A model generated the notes under the pieces. It saw nothing but the letters and a program-made list of their open reading frames with translations. It was not told the origin of the DNA and did not search any database. From Nostoc sp. UHCC 0302 (GTDB lineage: Bacteria > Cyanobacteriota > Cyanobacteriia > Cyanobacteriales > Nostocaceae): a stretch of 64,000 nt of DNA. A program made the position numbers and the translations under genes. This document shows positions 9,723 through 18,640 of this stretch, piece by piece; positions within the stretch are counted from its first letter, which is position 1, and each line of letters opens with the position of its first letter. The stretch is taken from assembly GCF_038096175.1 (NCBI RefSeq), contig NZ_CP151099.1, forward strand, positions 1,800,501 to 1,864,500, in the 5' to 3' direction.

Positions 9723-11255
9723 ATGCTTGCCAGAGTCTGGAGTGCATCAATTGTGGGCATCGATGCCGTCAAAGTAGGCGTGGAAGTCGATGTGTCAGGG
9801 GGATTACCAGGAATTGTTGTGTTAGGTCTCCCTGATTCAGCGATTCAGGAGTCAAGAGAACGGGTCAAGGCAACGCTAAAAAACGCAGGTTTTGCCTTTC
9901 CTATGAGAAAGATTGTGATTAACTTAACTCCAGCTGATTTACGGAAGGAAGGCCCCTGTTTCGATTTGCCTATTAGTGTGGGCATCTTAGCAGCTTCTGA
10001 GCAAGTTAACCCTGATTTGCTGGGAGATTATCTATTTTTAGGAGAAGTTTCTCTGGATGGTAGTCTTCGGGCAGTGGCTGGTGTTTTACCTATTGCTGCT
10101 AATGCTCAAAAGATGGGAATTGCTGGTTTAGTTCTCCCTGCTGATAATGCCCAAGAAGCAGCGGTGGTAGAAGGATTGGCTGTCTACGGCTGCAAACATT
10201 TGTCTGATGTAGTTGATTTTTTAAATAATCCAGGGCGTTATCAACCTGTACAGTTTGCTGACAATGTAGAGACTTTGCACATCACGTCTCTACAGCCCGC
10301 AGATTTACACGACGTGAAAGGACAGGCTCATGCGCGTCGTGCTTTAGAAATTGCAGCTGCTGGCGGACACAATTTAATTTTTGTAGGACCACCTGGTAGC
10401 GGTAAAACAATGCTGGCACGACGCTTATCGGGAATTCTACCGCCCTTATCTTTTGCTGAATCTTTAGAAGTAACTCGCATTCACTCAGTCGCTGGTTTAT
10501 TAAAAAATCGCGGTTCATTAGTACGCGATCGCCCTTTCCGCAGTCCTCACCACTCAGCATCCGGGCCTTCTCTGGTGGGTGGCGGCACTTTCCCGCGTCC
10601 AGGGGAAATATCCTTATCACACAATGGCATCTTATTTCTAGACGAATTGACCGAGTTTAAACGCGATGTCTTAGAATTCCTGCGTCAGCCGTTGGAAGAT
10701 GGCTTTGTAACGATTTCTCGCACCAAACAATCAGTAATGTTTCCTGCACAGTTTACTTTAGTAGCAAGTACTAATCCCTGCCCTTGCGGTTACTATGGCG
10801 ATACCGTTCAACAGTGTACTTGTTCACCACGGCAACGCGAACAATATTGGTCAAAGCTTTCTGGGCCATTAATGGATCGGATTGATTTACAAGTTGCAGT
10901 AAACCGTTTGAAACCAGAAGAGATTACTCAACAACCGATGGGAGAAGCGTCAAAATCAGTGCGCCAACGAGTACAAGAAGCACGCGATCGCGCTACTACC
11001 CGATTCCAAAAAGAACCAAATCTGCGTTGCAATGCCCAAATGCAGAGTAGTCATCTTCAGACGTGGTGCAAACTTGATGATGCTAGTCGCAATTTATTAG
11101 AAGCAGCAATTAGAAAATTAGGTTTATCGGCAAGAGCAAGCGATCGCGTTCTTAAAGTCGGGCGGACTATTGCAGATTTGGCAGGAGAAGATCAGCTACA
11201 AGCCAATCATGTTGCGGAAGCGATTCAGTATCGTACTATCGATAGAATGCAGTGA
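9723..11255 (+). CDS. YifB/ComM family Mg-chelatase-like AAA+ ATPase
   Basis: A 510-residue AAA+ protein. The ComM orthologue is a helicase that promotes branch migration during natural transformation. The N-terminal Lon-protease-like domain (residues 1-170) is followed by the AAA+ core with Walker A VGPPGSGKTMLARR (about 221-234), Walker B GILFLDELTEF and the zinc-like NPCPCGYYGD segment, then the C-terminal Mg-chelatase domain. In a filamentous cyanobacterium the same role in competence is an inference. Confidence 0.94.
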   Translation: MLARVWSASIVGIDAVKVGVEVDVSGGLPGIVVLGLPDSAIQESRERVKATLKNAGFAFPMRKIVINLTPADLRKEGPCFDLPISVGILAASEQVNPDLLGDYLFLGEVSLDGSLRAVAGVLPIAANAQKMGIAGLVLPADNAQEAAVVEGLAVYGCKHLSDVVDFLNNPGRYQPVQFADNVETLHITSLQPADLHDVKGQAHARRALEIAAAGGHNLIFVGPPGSGKTMLARRLSGILPPLSFAESLEVTRIHSVAGLLKNRGSLVRDRPFRSPHHSASGPSLVGGGTFPRPGEISLSHNGILFLDELTEFKRDVLEFLRQPLEDGFVTISRTKQSVMFPAQFTLVASTNPCPCGYYGDTVQQCTCSPRQREQYWSKLSGPLMDRIDLQVAVNRLKPEEITQQPMGEASKSVRQRVQEARDRATTRFQKEPNLRCNAQMQSSHLQTWCKLDDASRNLLEAAIRKLGLSARASDRVLKVGRTIADLAGEDQLQANHVAEAIQYRTIDRMQ

Positions 11256-11437
11256 TACTGGGGATAGAAGCTAAAATTAAAGTGTAAACTAGCAACGAAT
11301 TAACTCCGCTTGGAAATTAAAACCGTCTCCAACTGTCTCAACTAATTCACGTTGTAATAGAGTTTGACAGCTAAATCTACCCTCTTTTCCTTGAGTAGGA
11401 AGAGAATTTAAAATAGACTATCTAATGAGGGTTAATT

Positions 11438-11566
11438 CAATACGGTTCGGTTAAGGGAAGAGACGCGATAAATCGCCTACAAAGGACTGATTATTGTAAA
11501 GACGGCGATTTATCGCGTCTTTGTGATCTATAACTTTCATTAAAAAACCTTATCCGAACCGTATTG
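11438..11566. mobile_element. MITE-like element with 13-bp terminal inverted repeats
   Basis: A 129-bp element with ends caatacggttcgg (left) and ccgaaccgtattg (right). Similarity extends about six more bases inward. An inner hairpin agacgcgataaatcgcc / ggcgatttatcgcgtct fills the middle. It has no coding capacity. The right end overlaps the last nine codons of the adjacent kinase gene. Gttaatt occurs on both sides but three bases off on the right, so a target duplication is uncertain. Confidence 0.8.
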
Positions 11567-12985
11567 GGAGTTAATTAATTGTTTTTTAGGAATCTTAATT
11601 ACAATTTCTGTACCTTGTCCAAGAGTAGATAAACAACTAATTTCTCCACCATGTTTATTGACGATTTGATAGCTAATCGACATTCCTAAGCCTGTCCCTG
11701 AACCAATAGGTTTAGTGGTAAAAAATGGGTCAAAAATTTTTTGCTTTGCCTCTTCTGTCATACCACAGCCGTTATCTGCAATCCGAATCATCACTTGATT
11801 GCTGTCTAAAATTTCAGTGCAAATGTGAATTGTGGGATTGTCAGTAGTTAGTTTGACCTTGTAGTCAGCCGTTGGCTTGTCCACTTTCTCAGTTACTTTT
11901 CCTTTAAATGCTGCCACCTTACAACCAACTGTTGACTCTTTCAAAGTATCAATAGCATTAACCAGAACGTTCATAAATACTTGATTGAGTTGTCCAGGGT
12001 AGCAATCAATCTGAGGCAAATTGCCGTATTGTTTAATAACTTGAATATCAGGATGTTCTCCTTGACTTTTTAACCGATTTTGTAAAATCAAGAGAGTGCT
12101 ATCAATGCCTTCATGAATATTAACTGATTTCATTTCAGCCTCATCAAGCCTAGAGAAGTTTCTCAAACTCAGCACTATCTCATGTATGCGCTTAGCACCC
12201 ATTTTCATCGAGTTTAAGACTTTAGGTAAATCAGTACAGATAAAATCTAATTCAATTTCTTGGATCTTATTAGAAATTTCTATCTCTGTGTTGAAACAGT
12301 GTTGCTGGTAGAGTTTGATTAATGACAGCAAATCACTCACATAGTTACTAACATAGGTAAGATTACCAAAGATAAAACTAATTGGGTTATTAATTTCATG
12401 GGCTACACCTGCGACTAATTGGCCTAGAGCAGACATTTTTTCAGCTTGAACTAGTTGAGATTGAGCAATTTGCAATTCATTTAATGTTTCTCTTAAATTT
12501 TTTGTACGTTCTTGAACATGACTTTCTAGCTCTTCATTCGCTTTTAAAAGAGCTTCTTCTGCTAGTTTACGTTTTTGGATTTCTTTGCCTAATTCGTCGA
12601 TTTTTTTATTTAAAAGGATAAAATTATTATTAGCGATCGCGCGATTTTCCAAACGTAGGAGAATCAAAGCTGATGACTCAGAAGATAAAGGTTGAATGAC
12701 TGCGCCTTGGCTACGACATATTAACGTTTGTCCATCATTTTTGTGTATAGTCAGAGTACCAATAACCATTGCTCTACTAGTGGAACAAGCTTGCAAGTAC
12801 TTGACTAGCTCGTTGGCAGGTTCAGTAACCAAATCAAAGAGCATCCTTTCTTTGAAATCCTGACGGCGTAATCCCAACAAGTTTGCTGCTGGTTGATTGC
12901 CAGCTAAAAGCTGACCCTCACTGTTCACTAAGAGTAAAGGTTCTGGTAAAACTCTGGCAAATTCAAGAAACTGTTCAGGAGTCAT
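11540..12985 (-). CDS. PAS-domain sensor histidine kinase
   Basis: A 481-residue soluble kinase. A PAS-like sensor domain (residues about 5-110) is joined by a coiled coil (about 125-190) to a HisKA domain with phospho-His196 in GVAHEINNP. The HATPase domain has the N box [11 protein letters not shown]1 DNGCGM and G2 GSGTGLGMS. No membrane segment and no GAF/bilin domain is present. The last eight residues (QYGSDKVF) and the stop are encoded by the MITE end. It lies 84 bases downstream of the methanogen-output-domain gene and is probably co-transcribed with it. Confidence 0.93.
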   Translation of the reverse strand: MTPEQFLEFARVLPEPLLLVNSEGQLLAGNQPAANLLGLRRQDFKERMLFDLVTEPANELVKYLQACSTSRAMVIGTLTIHKNDGQTLICRSQGAVIQPLSSESSALILLRLENRAIANNNFILLNKKIDELGKEIQKRKLAEEALLKANEELESHVQERTKNLRETLNELQIAQSQLVQAEKMSALGQLVAGVAHEINNPISFIFGNLTYVSNYVSDLLSLIKLYQQHCFNTEIEISNKIQEIELDFICTDLPKVLNSMKMGAKRIHEIVLSLRNFSRLDEAEMKSVNIHEGIDSTLLILQNRLKSQGEHPDIQVIKQYGNLPQIDCYPGQLNQVFMNVLVNAIDTLKESTVGCKVAAFKGKVTEKVDKPTADYKVKLTTDNPTIHICTEILDSNQVMIRIADNGCGMTEEAKQKIFDPFFTTKPIGSGTGLGMSISYQIVNKHGGEISCLSTLGQGTEIVIKIPKKQLINSQYGSDKVF

Positions 12986-13069
12986 AGGTTTCTAATTTGA
13001 GAGTTTTGCTATATGTGCAAAATTGCACTAAGCTAAAACTCTAAAGACAGCTTAGTGCTATTCGATTTA

Positions 13070-13609
13070 CTATGCTTCTAGCCCTCTAAAGTATTCTCGA
13101 CCTTCTGCATCTTCTGACTCTTCTGTAGATTTTAAATAAATAACCACTCTGCATCCAGCAGCACCTTGCGCTATGGTTTCTTGCAATTCTACTTTGGCAT
13201 ATCCAAGATTATTAGCTGCGATCGTACCAAAAACATTTGAGGTCATCATACACATAGCAGGGCGATCGTGTACTTTTTCTGCAAACGGGCAAACACGGTT
13301 ACCAAATACAATTTTTTCTTCATTCTGCTCAATTACATAAAAGTCGCCTTGAATTCGTTTTTTCAAATCAACCAACACAGCGGCAACTTGCTCAGGGGAA
13401 AGATTTGAAACTTCCAAAGCAGACTTATAATTTTGATTAATCTGCCTACCCATCCTTTCGCCAACTACGCTAATAAATCCAGAGGCTTCTTCTAGTCCAA
13501 TTACTTGCTGTAAAGTGCCGGATAATTCGCGAATTAATGTACGTAAGAATATATCCCGCTCTAAAGGTACATTGAGAGCGTCTACCGAGTACTCAAGGGA
13601 CTTATTCAT
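13070..13609 (-). CDS. Methanogen output domain 1-type protein
   Basis: A 179-residue soluble protein resembling methanogen output domain 1 proteins, often found next to kinases. Cysteines occur in [19 protein letters not shown] and in [11 protein letters not shown], so it may bind a metal or cofactor. A longer form from a TTG at 13657 is possible; the ATG at 13609 ([12 protein letters not shown]) is preferred because it starts the conserved-looking sequence. It directly precedes the PAS kinase, suggesting a sensor-kinase pair. Confidence 0.7.
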   Translation of the reverse strand: MNKSLEYSVDALNVPLERDIFLRTLIRELSGTLQQVIGLEEASGFISVVGERMGRQINQNYKSALEVSNLSPEQVAAVLVDLKKRIQGDFYVIEQNEEKIVFGNRVCPFAEKVHDRPAMCMMTSNVFGTIAANNLGYAKVELQETIAQGAAGCRVVIYLKSTEESEDAEGREYFRGLEA

Positions 13610-13712
13610 AAAATTTTTATCTTGCAGTTTTTGAATTACAATTTTATGATTCCCCAATTTTCCAGTGAAATAACTACTTCATAAACTAAGTAATTATGGC
13701 TAAAAAGTACGC

Positions 13713-13829
13713 ATGAAGCGTAGTAGAGGGAGAAATCAAAGCCCAACTGCTAGGGTTCAATTGAAACTTTTAACACCTGATGAATCAGTCTTAGTACTCT
13801 GTGAGCGTGTCTTTGAGCTTTGTAAATGA
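13713..13829 (+). CDS. Possible 38-residue protein
   Basis: The frame begins MKRSRGRNQSPTARVQLKLL and ends VLCERVFELCK, a basic head followed by an amphipathic helix. A 6-codon frame (MAKKYA) ends in an ATGA overlap with its start. No family is recognised. It lies between convergent signalling genes and may be chance. Confidence 0.25.
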   Translation: MKRSRGRNQSPTARVQLKLLTPDESVLVLCERVFELCK

Positions 13830-13925
13830 GTAATTGAGCTACTGCATCCAATTCTGAGGAATACAAATAACTAAGGAGTTCGGAGTACATAACTCAAATC
13901 TGCGGATGCTACAGCTTCTTTACTA

Positions 13926-14603
13926 TTAGTCCAGTTGCTTGAGACGGTAGCCGATACCGTGAACTGTTTCAATAAAATCTTCACAAGCTCCGGCTGCTTT
14001 AAGCTTTTGGCGCAAGCTTCTGAGATGAACTTTCACAGCGTGTTCTTCAGGGGAAGAATCTAGCGACCAAATATGTTCAATAATTACACTGCGGCTCAGG
14101 ACACGACGGCCATTTCGTAGCAATAACTCTAATATACCGTACTCTTTAGGAGTTAAATGTAGGAGGTTTTGCTCATACATTACTTCATAGGTGCTGGGGT
14201 TAAGACGTAAATCACCCCATTCTAGGATAGGCGGCGATGAAGCATTACCCCGTCGAAGCAAGGCGCGAATTCTGGCAAATAGTTCTTGTAAATCCACTGG
14301 TTTAACGACATAATCATCTGCTCCTGCATCGAGTCCGGTAATTTTGTCGCTAACAGTGTCGCGAGCTGTGAGCATGAGAACAGGCATACTGTAGCTGTGC
14401 GATCGCAACCGATGACATAAACTGATTCCATCAAGTTCTGGCAACATTACATCCAGCAGCAGCAAATCATAATCCAGAATTTTAGCTTGATTCCAGCCAG
14501 CTTCACCATCTGTAACTACATCAACGATATAACGCTGGTCTGTCAAGGCTTCCGCTAAAGTTTCAGCTAGGCGTACATCATCTTCAACTAAAAGAATCCG
14601 CAT
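13926..14603 (-). CDS. ccaR: OmpR-type response regulator, probable CcaR
   Basis: A 225-residue regulator with a receiver domain (acidic pair EDD at 7-9, phospho-Asp51 in LLLLDVMLPELDG, Lys in VVKPVD) and a C-terminal winged helix (LTPKEYGILELLLRNGRRVLS, then VHGIGYRLKQLD). The CcaR assignment rests on three points: divergence from a cpeC-cpcL-cpeR cluster, two CcaR G-boxes in the shared intergenic region, and length close to known CcaR. In group II chromatic acclimators, green-light-activated CcaS phosphorylates CcaR, which turns on cpeC-cpcG2-cpeR1. No CcaS gene is visible in this window. Confidence 0.8.
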   Translation of the reverse strand: MRILLVEDDVRLAETLAEALTDQRYIVDVVTDGEAGWNQAKILDYDLLLLDVMLPELDGISLCHRLRSHSYSMPVLMLTARDTVSDKITGLDAGADDYVVKPVDLQELFARIRALLRRGNASSPPILEWGDLRLNPSTYEVMYEQNLLHLTPKEYGILELLLRNGRRVLSRSVIIEHIWSLDSSPEEHAVKVHLRSLRQKLKAAGACEDFIETVHGIGYRLKQLD

Positions 14604-14711
14604 AGTATTTTTTTACTATATTTTTTAACTATAAAAGTATGTTTAAAACAATTTGCGAACTCTCATTGAGAAAATATTGCAAAAAGTTACAATTTTTCCA
14701 TTTCGCAATTT

Positions 14712-14733
14712 CTTTCCGATTTCTTTACAATTT
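14712..14733 (+). promoter_or_regulatory. Tandem CcaR G-boxes
   Basis: Two abutting matches to the published consensus CTTTNCNATTT: CTTTCCGATTT (14712-14722) and CTTTACAATTT (14723-14733). Weaker ATTTC steps continue at 11-12-bp spacing on both sides (14700, 14708, 14742). TAGGAT at 14755-14760 is a plausible -10 for cpeC, 21 bases past the second box, so the boxes would occupy the -35 region. Confidence 0.85.
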
Positions 14734-14880
14734 CCTGAGCAATTTCCTTACTTTTAGGATGTACTTTTCTCTCTTAGGTGCGTTTTCAATAACCTCCTCA
14801 TAACAATTTTGGATTGAAATCTTGAATGGGTAAATAGGAAATTTAATTATTGCCTAATCCCTAATCCCCATTACCCCTTA

Positions 14881-14908
14881 TCCCCAGAGGGGGCCCCACC
14901 TTCCCCAA
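14881..14908. repeat. 28-bp GC-rich repeat in the cpeC leader
   Basis: Starts tccccagagggggccccacc. An exact inverted copy lies at 61647-61674, upstream of cpcG. The surrounding taatcccc/attacccc pattern is low-complexity. Confidence 0.8.
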
Positions 14909-14955
14909 CCCCCAATTCAAGAGAATTCTATCTTTCGTCAGGAGATTTGCAGAAA

Positions 14956-15819
14956 ATGGCTTTTGGCCCAAGTTCACGTTTAGGTGTCAGCCTGTTTGAA
15001 GATAGCTACCCAACAGAGAGAGTGTCTGGTGATTCAGTAGAAGAACTTGAAGCTACCATCAGAGCTGTTTACAAACAGGTTTTAGGAAATGCTTATGTGA
15101 TGGAAAGTGAGCGGCTCACAGTTCCTGAGTCACAGTTTCAGCGTGGTGAAATCAGCGTTCGCGAGTTTGTGCGTTGGGTAGCGAAGTCTGATTTGTACCG
15201 TTCCCGGTTTTTTAGTAGTTGCGCTCGTTATCGAGCTATTGAGTTGAACTGTAGGCATCTCCTGGGTCGCGCTCCCATCGACCTCAAAGAAATGCGGCTA
15301 CATAGCACAATCTTAGATGAGAAAGGTTTTGAGGCTGAAATAGATAGTTATCTCGATAGTGACGAGTATCAAAATACGTTTGGGGAAAATATTGTGCCTT
15401 ATATTCGAGGCTACAAAACAGAAGCCTGCCAAAATATTGTGCAGTTTACTCATACATTCCAATTAGTACGAGGTGCTTCTAGTAGCAGTCTAAAAGGCAA
15501 CTTGGCAGGGATACGACCTCGCTTAAACAGCTTGGTAATTCAAAATACTCCAACCCCTGTAATTTCACCAGCCAGCGATGGTGCAACATTCCGCAATCCA
15601 CCTCTTGGCTCTAGAACTAGTCATGGTGTGGTAGCCAGTGATGAAGGTAAAGTATACCGAATTGAAGTCACAGGTTATCGAGCAAATACAGTCAACCAGA
15701 TTTCTAAATTTCGGCGCAGCAATCAAGTCTATCTCGTACCGTTTGATAAGCTCTCGCAAGAGTACCAGCGAATTCACCAACAAGGCGGTGTAATTGCCAG
15801 TATCACACCTGTTAATTAG
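14956..15819 (+). CDS. cpeC: Phycoerythrin-associated rod linker
   Basis: A 287-residue phycobilisome rod linker. It has an N-terminal PBS-linker (Pfam00427) domain, residues about 20-150, with AIRAVYKQVLGN-type sequence and SCARYRAIELNCRHLLGR. A C-terminal CpcD-like capping domain runs from VYRIEVTGYRANTV (about 230) to QQGGVIASITPV. The sequence matches the phycoerythrin-linker branch (MAFGP...RLGVSLF start) better than CpcC or PecC. ATG at 14956 is chosen, with AGGAG upstream; a TTG nine bases earlier is too close to it. First gene of the light-regulated cpeC-cpcL-cpeR cluster. Confidence 0.85.
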   Translation: MAFGPSSRLGVSLFEDSYPTERVSGDSVEELEATIRAVYKQVLGNAYVMESERLTVPESQFQRGEISVREFVRWVAKSDLYRSRFFSSCARYRAIELNCRHLLGRAPIDLKEMRLHSTILDEKGFEAEIDSYLDSDEYQNTFGENIVPYIRGYKTEACQNIVQFTHTFQLVRGASSSSLKGNLAGIRPRLNSLVIQNTPTPVISPASDGATFRNPPLGSRTSHGVVASDEGKVYRIEVTGYRANTVNQISKFRRSNQVYLVPFDKLSQEYQRIHQQGGVIASITPVN

Positions 15820-16051
15820 TTCGATAACGGTGAAAAATCTCATGAATGAATAGCTTTTTAGCTACTTCATTAGGGGTGTAACTTATTACAAAATGCCGAA
15901 TTACAGAGAAGAGAACATTATTACCCTCCTCATTTAAAAATTTTGCCGTTGAATCTTTCTATCGCTGGATTACTTGAAATTAAAGAGGCAGAAAGAAAGA
16001 GTTAGTAATTTCCGTTGTCCCCAACTCCATTATTCAATCTATAACTTTAAT

Positions 16052-16792
16052 ATGCCTATTCCTTTATTAAACTATTCTCCTTCATCTCAAAATCATCGTG
16101 TATCTGGATATGAAATTCTTGGCGATGAACAACCCAGAATTTACACAGCCGAAAACCTGCCATCACCAGCGGAAATGGATGTTTTAATTCTGGCATCCTA
16201 TCGCCAAATCTTCCACGAACAACAGATATTATCTAGTACGCAAAAACCCTTTTTGGAATCCCAACTTAGAAACGGTCAAATAACAGTTAGGGATTTTATT
16301 CGAGGGTTAGCAATATCTGATACATTCCGACGACTCAATTACGAAAGTAACAATAACTATCGCTTTGTTCAGATATGTGTACAACGCTTCTTAGGTCGTG
16401 AAGTTTACAACGAACGTGAAAAACTAGCTTGGTCAATTGTGCTAGCTACTGAAGGGCTACAAGGTTTTATCGATGCTTTACTAAATAGTGAAGAGTACAT
16501 CAATAACTTTGGTTATAACACAGTTCCTTATCAACGGCGACGGATTTTACAAGGGCGTTCTCAAGGCGAATTACCTTTTGCTAGAATGGCTCGTTATGGC
16601 ATAGACTATCGTGATAATTTGCCACTTCCCAGTACCGCTTATAAAAAAGCGGAACCTTTCAATTTACAAACTTTCCTACACAGTTCGGACAGGGATGTTG
16701 TGTTATTGATATTAGCTTCTTTAGTAGCGCTAATTGTCTCATTTTATTTGTTACCTGCATTTGGCTTACTGCCAAATTTTGGCGGATATTAA
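16052..16792 (+). CDS. cpcL: Membrane-anchored rod linker CpcL (CpcG2)
   Basis: A 246-residue CpcG-type linker. The PBS-linker domain (residues about 1-180) contains [20 protein letters not shown] and [20 protein letters not shown]. Instead of the usual CpcG tail, the C-terminus is one hydrophobic helix, [19 protein letters not shown] (residues about 214-232). This is the hallmark of CpcL, which tethers rod-only phycobilisomes to thylakoids near photosystem I. ATG at 16052 ([12 protein letters not shown]) is preferred over an upstream TTG. It lies 232 bases after cpeC. Confidence 0.93.
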   Translation: MPIPLLNYSPSSQNHRVSGYEILGDEQPRIYTAENLPSPAEMDVLILASYRQIFHEQQILSSTQKPFLESQLRNGQITVRDFIRGLAISDTFRRLNYESNNNYRFVQICVQRFLGREVYNEREKLAWSIVLATEGLQGFIDALLNSEEYINNFGYNTVPYQRRRILQGRSQGELPFARMARYGIDYRDNLPLPSTAYKKAEPFNLQTFLHSSDRDVVLLILASLVALIVSFYLLPAFGLLPNFGGY

Positions 16793-16803
16793 CTGAAAAT
16801 TTA

Positions 16804-16823
16804 GGAAGTGCGATCGCACTTCC
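16804..16823. repeat. Perfect 20-bp palindrome with a HIP1 core
   Basis: ggaagtgcgatcgcacttcc, between cpcL and cpeR, centred on the HIP1 octamer. No T-run follows, so it may attenuate or stabilise the transcript instead of ending it. Confidence 0.6.
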
Positions 16824-16959
16824 GCCAACCTTTAAAAAAAGCAAAAGAATTATAAATTTATTGTATGCAATTAAAGACAAAAATTATTTTTCAGGTACAA
16901 CTTCATCAAATAATTTGCTAAGCACAACTGCATTCAGATAAAATGATTTGAGCAAAACA

Positions 16960-17265
16960 ATGTTGCCACCACAAGCACACAAAAAGCTCCAATGTTGGAT
17001 ACGAAGCCGTCATTTAATCTGTTCAGGCAACTTTTTTATATTTGAAACTATAGATTATTCCTGCGTTGAGAGATTTACCGAGTGTATGGCTGCTTTGGGA
17101 GGAACATTAATTTCTGTTGAACCGATTGACAAAATTTGGATGGGCGACCATCGTCAGGTTTTTCTTTATCGTGTCAAAGCTAGTTTACTTACGCCTTGTA
17201 ATCAGTTGAGGCAATATTGGTTTAAGTATGGCGGTTTGTACACTAGATTTGATAGAAATTGTTGA
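16960..17265 (+). CDS. cpeR: Phycoerythrin regulator CpeR
   Basis: A 101-residue protein beginning MLPPQAHKKLQCWIRSRHLI, which matches the CpeR family (activators of cpeBA and other phycoerythrin genes). Other recognisable parts are FFIFETIDYS, CMAALGGTLISVEPIDKIWM and YWFKYGGLYTRFD. Third gene of the cluster, 167 bases after cpcL. In group II chromatic acclimators CpeR couples CcaR activation to phycoerythrin synthesis. A TTG 12 bases upstream could extend the product by four residues. Confidence 0.88.
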   Translation: MLPPQAHKKLQCWIRSRHLICSGNFFIFETIDYSCVERFTECMAALGGTLISVEPIDKIWMGDHRQVFLYRVKASLLTPCNQLRQYWFKYGGLYTRFDRNC

Positions 17266-17422
17266 TGCTAAGAGCCATTGAAGAAGAATGATACAAGAGT
17301 GCGTTATGGACTAAAGTCAATAACGCACCAAAAATCTCGAATGGTGCTATACTCTCGTCGAAAACACACCCTTGTATCTTAGAAGAAATAGACCGTAGCC
17401 GCTGTATTTAACAGTATTTTAT

Positions 17423-18271
17423 CTATGCAGGATAAAAAACCAGCGTCCGTAACTCAATGCTCTGACGCGGTAGGGCATCTGCTGGGCTTGTTGGGTCGTC
17501 GAACCCAGTATGAGCAGCAAACCTCGCCCTTCCATCTTCGGCGGAGTCAAAGCACTTAATAAATACTGCCTCGTCTGGTTGCATTTCTGGGAAGTAAAAC
17601 CATTCGTGTGTTTTATTATACGTGATAGCGTAGGTTTCACCAACGCGATCGCGATACACCAAATCCCCAGCTACAAGGTCTGTTGGTGCGATACTCTGAG
17701 CGTCGCACAGCGCCAATGGTGATTCCTGAACTGGTGCGATCGGTCGCCAAATATTAATCACAGCAAACCGTTGTTGCAGCAGTTCATCAATGTTATCTAT
17801 GCCTCGCGCTGCTAACTCCACACGTGCGCGAGTATAGCCAGATTTGGCTGTAAAGTCATTATGTACCCGCTTCACTGGCTCCCTGATTCCGGTTTCACCT
17901 TGCTGTAAGCGTTGAGCATTACGCAAAGTATGGTCGAACACCACCACTTGAGTTGCACCTGTCACCTCTTTTAAGAGTTCTTCAGCTTCAAGATAATAGA
18001 TGCGGCGGATCTCATCCTCATTATAGAAATTGTTGACATTGCTATGATGTTCAGTAAACCCGAAGCCTTGTTGATCTAAGGATATGTTTTGGGCGATCGC
18101 CCGTGCATCATGGATTGGCAGCTTGTGTGTCTCGTACTTGCCGTTAGATCGGGGGATTCCTGGTGGCGGTTCGTAGGTGTAGTTGAAAGGCTTTTCTGCC
18201 ATTGGAGTGAGGTAGGTAAGTTCTGCCTCAACGTGTGGCAGTTCAAGAAGAGAACGACTGTTTATACTCAT
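17423..18271 (-). CDS. CmcJ/NvfI-family oxygenase-like protein
   Basis: A 282-residue protein of the CmcJ/AsaB-like family (hydroxylase/methyltransferase-related proteins of secondary metabolism). Visible family features are VFDHTLRN, VHNDFTAKSGYTRA (residues about 138-151), AVINIWRPIA, EWFYFPEMQPDEAVFIKCFDS and the C-terminal RQSIELRTLVFYPA. The HxD-like pair in VHNDF could hold iron, but that is an inference. It is divergent from an ArsR regulator. The substrate is unknown. Confidence 0.82.
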   Translation of the reverse strand: MSINSRSLLELPHVEAELTYLTPMAEKPFNYTYEPPPGIPRSNGKYETHKLPIHDARAIAQNISLDQQGFGFTEHHSNVNNFYNEDEIRRIYYLEAEELLKEVTGATQVVVFDHTLRNAQRLQQGETGIREPVKRVHNDFTAKSGYTRARVELAARGIDNIDELLQQRFAVINIWRPIAPVQESPLALCDAQSIAPTDLVAGDLVYRDRVGETYAITYNKTHEWFYFPEMQPDEAVFIKCFDSAEDGRARFAAHTGFDDPTSPADALPRQSIELRTLVFYPA

Positions 18272-18324
18272 TGGTTACATCCTTTTTCTGAAGTTCAAAC
18301 GGTAAGATCCCGTGAAGCTCAATA

Positions 18325-18564
18325 TCAGGCAAACACTCCGCAATGATAATTACATCTAAAGGCATCAGCGAAGTTGCAATACATTTGAGTAGTCAATTCG
18401 CCCAATCTTGTTACAGCAAGACGCAAAATAGCGATTGACTGCGAATAACATATTCCGTCTTCAATAAATTTTATAATTTGGATCTCGTCAGCTATCTCTA
18501 GCTCCAGATGATCAATAGTCAAAGTTAAATACTTGTTTAAGTATTTGACTACTGTAGTTAGCAT
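18325..18564 (-). CDS. Possible 79-residue hypothetical protein
   Basis: The frame reads MLTTVVKYLNKYLTLTIDHL and ends with a cysteine-containing tail CNYHCGVFA. No domain is recognised and there is no clear ribosome-binding site. It occupies the gap between the CmcJ-like gene and the divergent ArsR gene and may be non-coding. Confidence 0.3.
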   Translation of the reverse strand: MLTTVVKYLNKYLTLTIDHLELEIADEIQIIKFIEDGICYSQSIAILRLAVTRLGELTTQMYCNFADAFRCNYHCGVFA

Positions 18565-18640
18565 AGCAGAATTTACAAAAAATGGTCAAATGATGGTTTG
18601 AGTATTTTAGTAGGGGGTTAGATGCTGTTAGGATATAGGG

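Noticed and set aside
11457-11525. Inverted repeats with even spacing that could suggest a CRISPR repeat
   Set aside because: Only one pair, inverted and inside a MITE; no array of spacers.
13926-14603. Response regulator as RpaB/RppA
   Set aside because: Gene context and two exact CcaR boxes fit CcaR better; half-matches to the RpaB HLR1 motif nearby are isolated.
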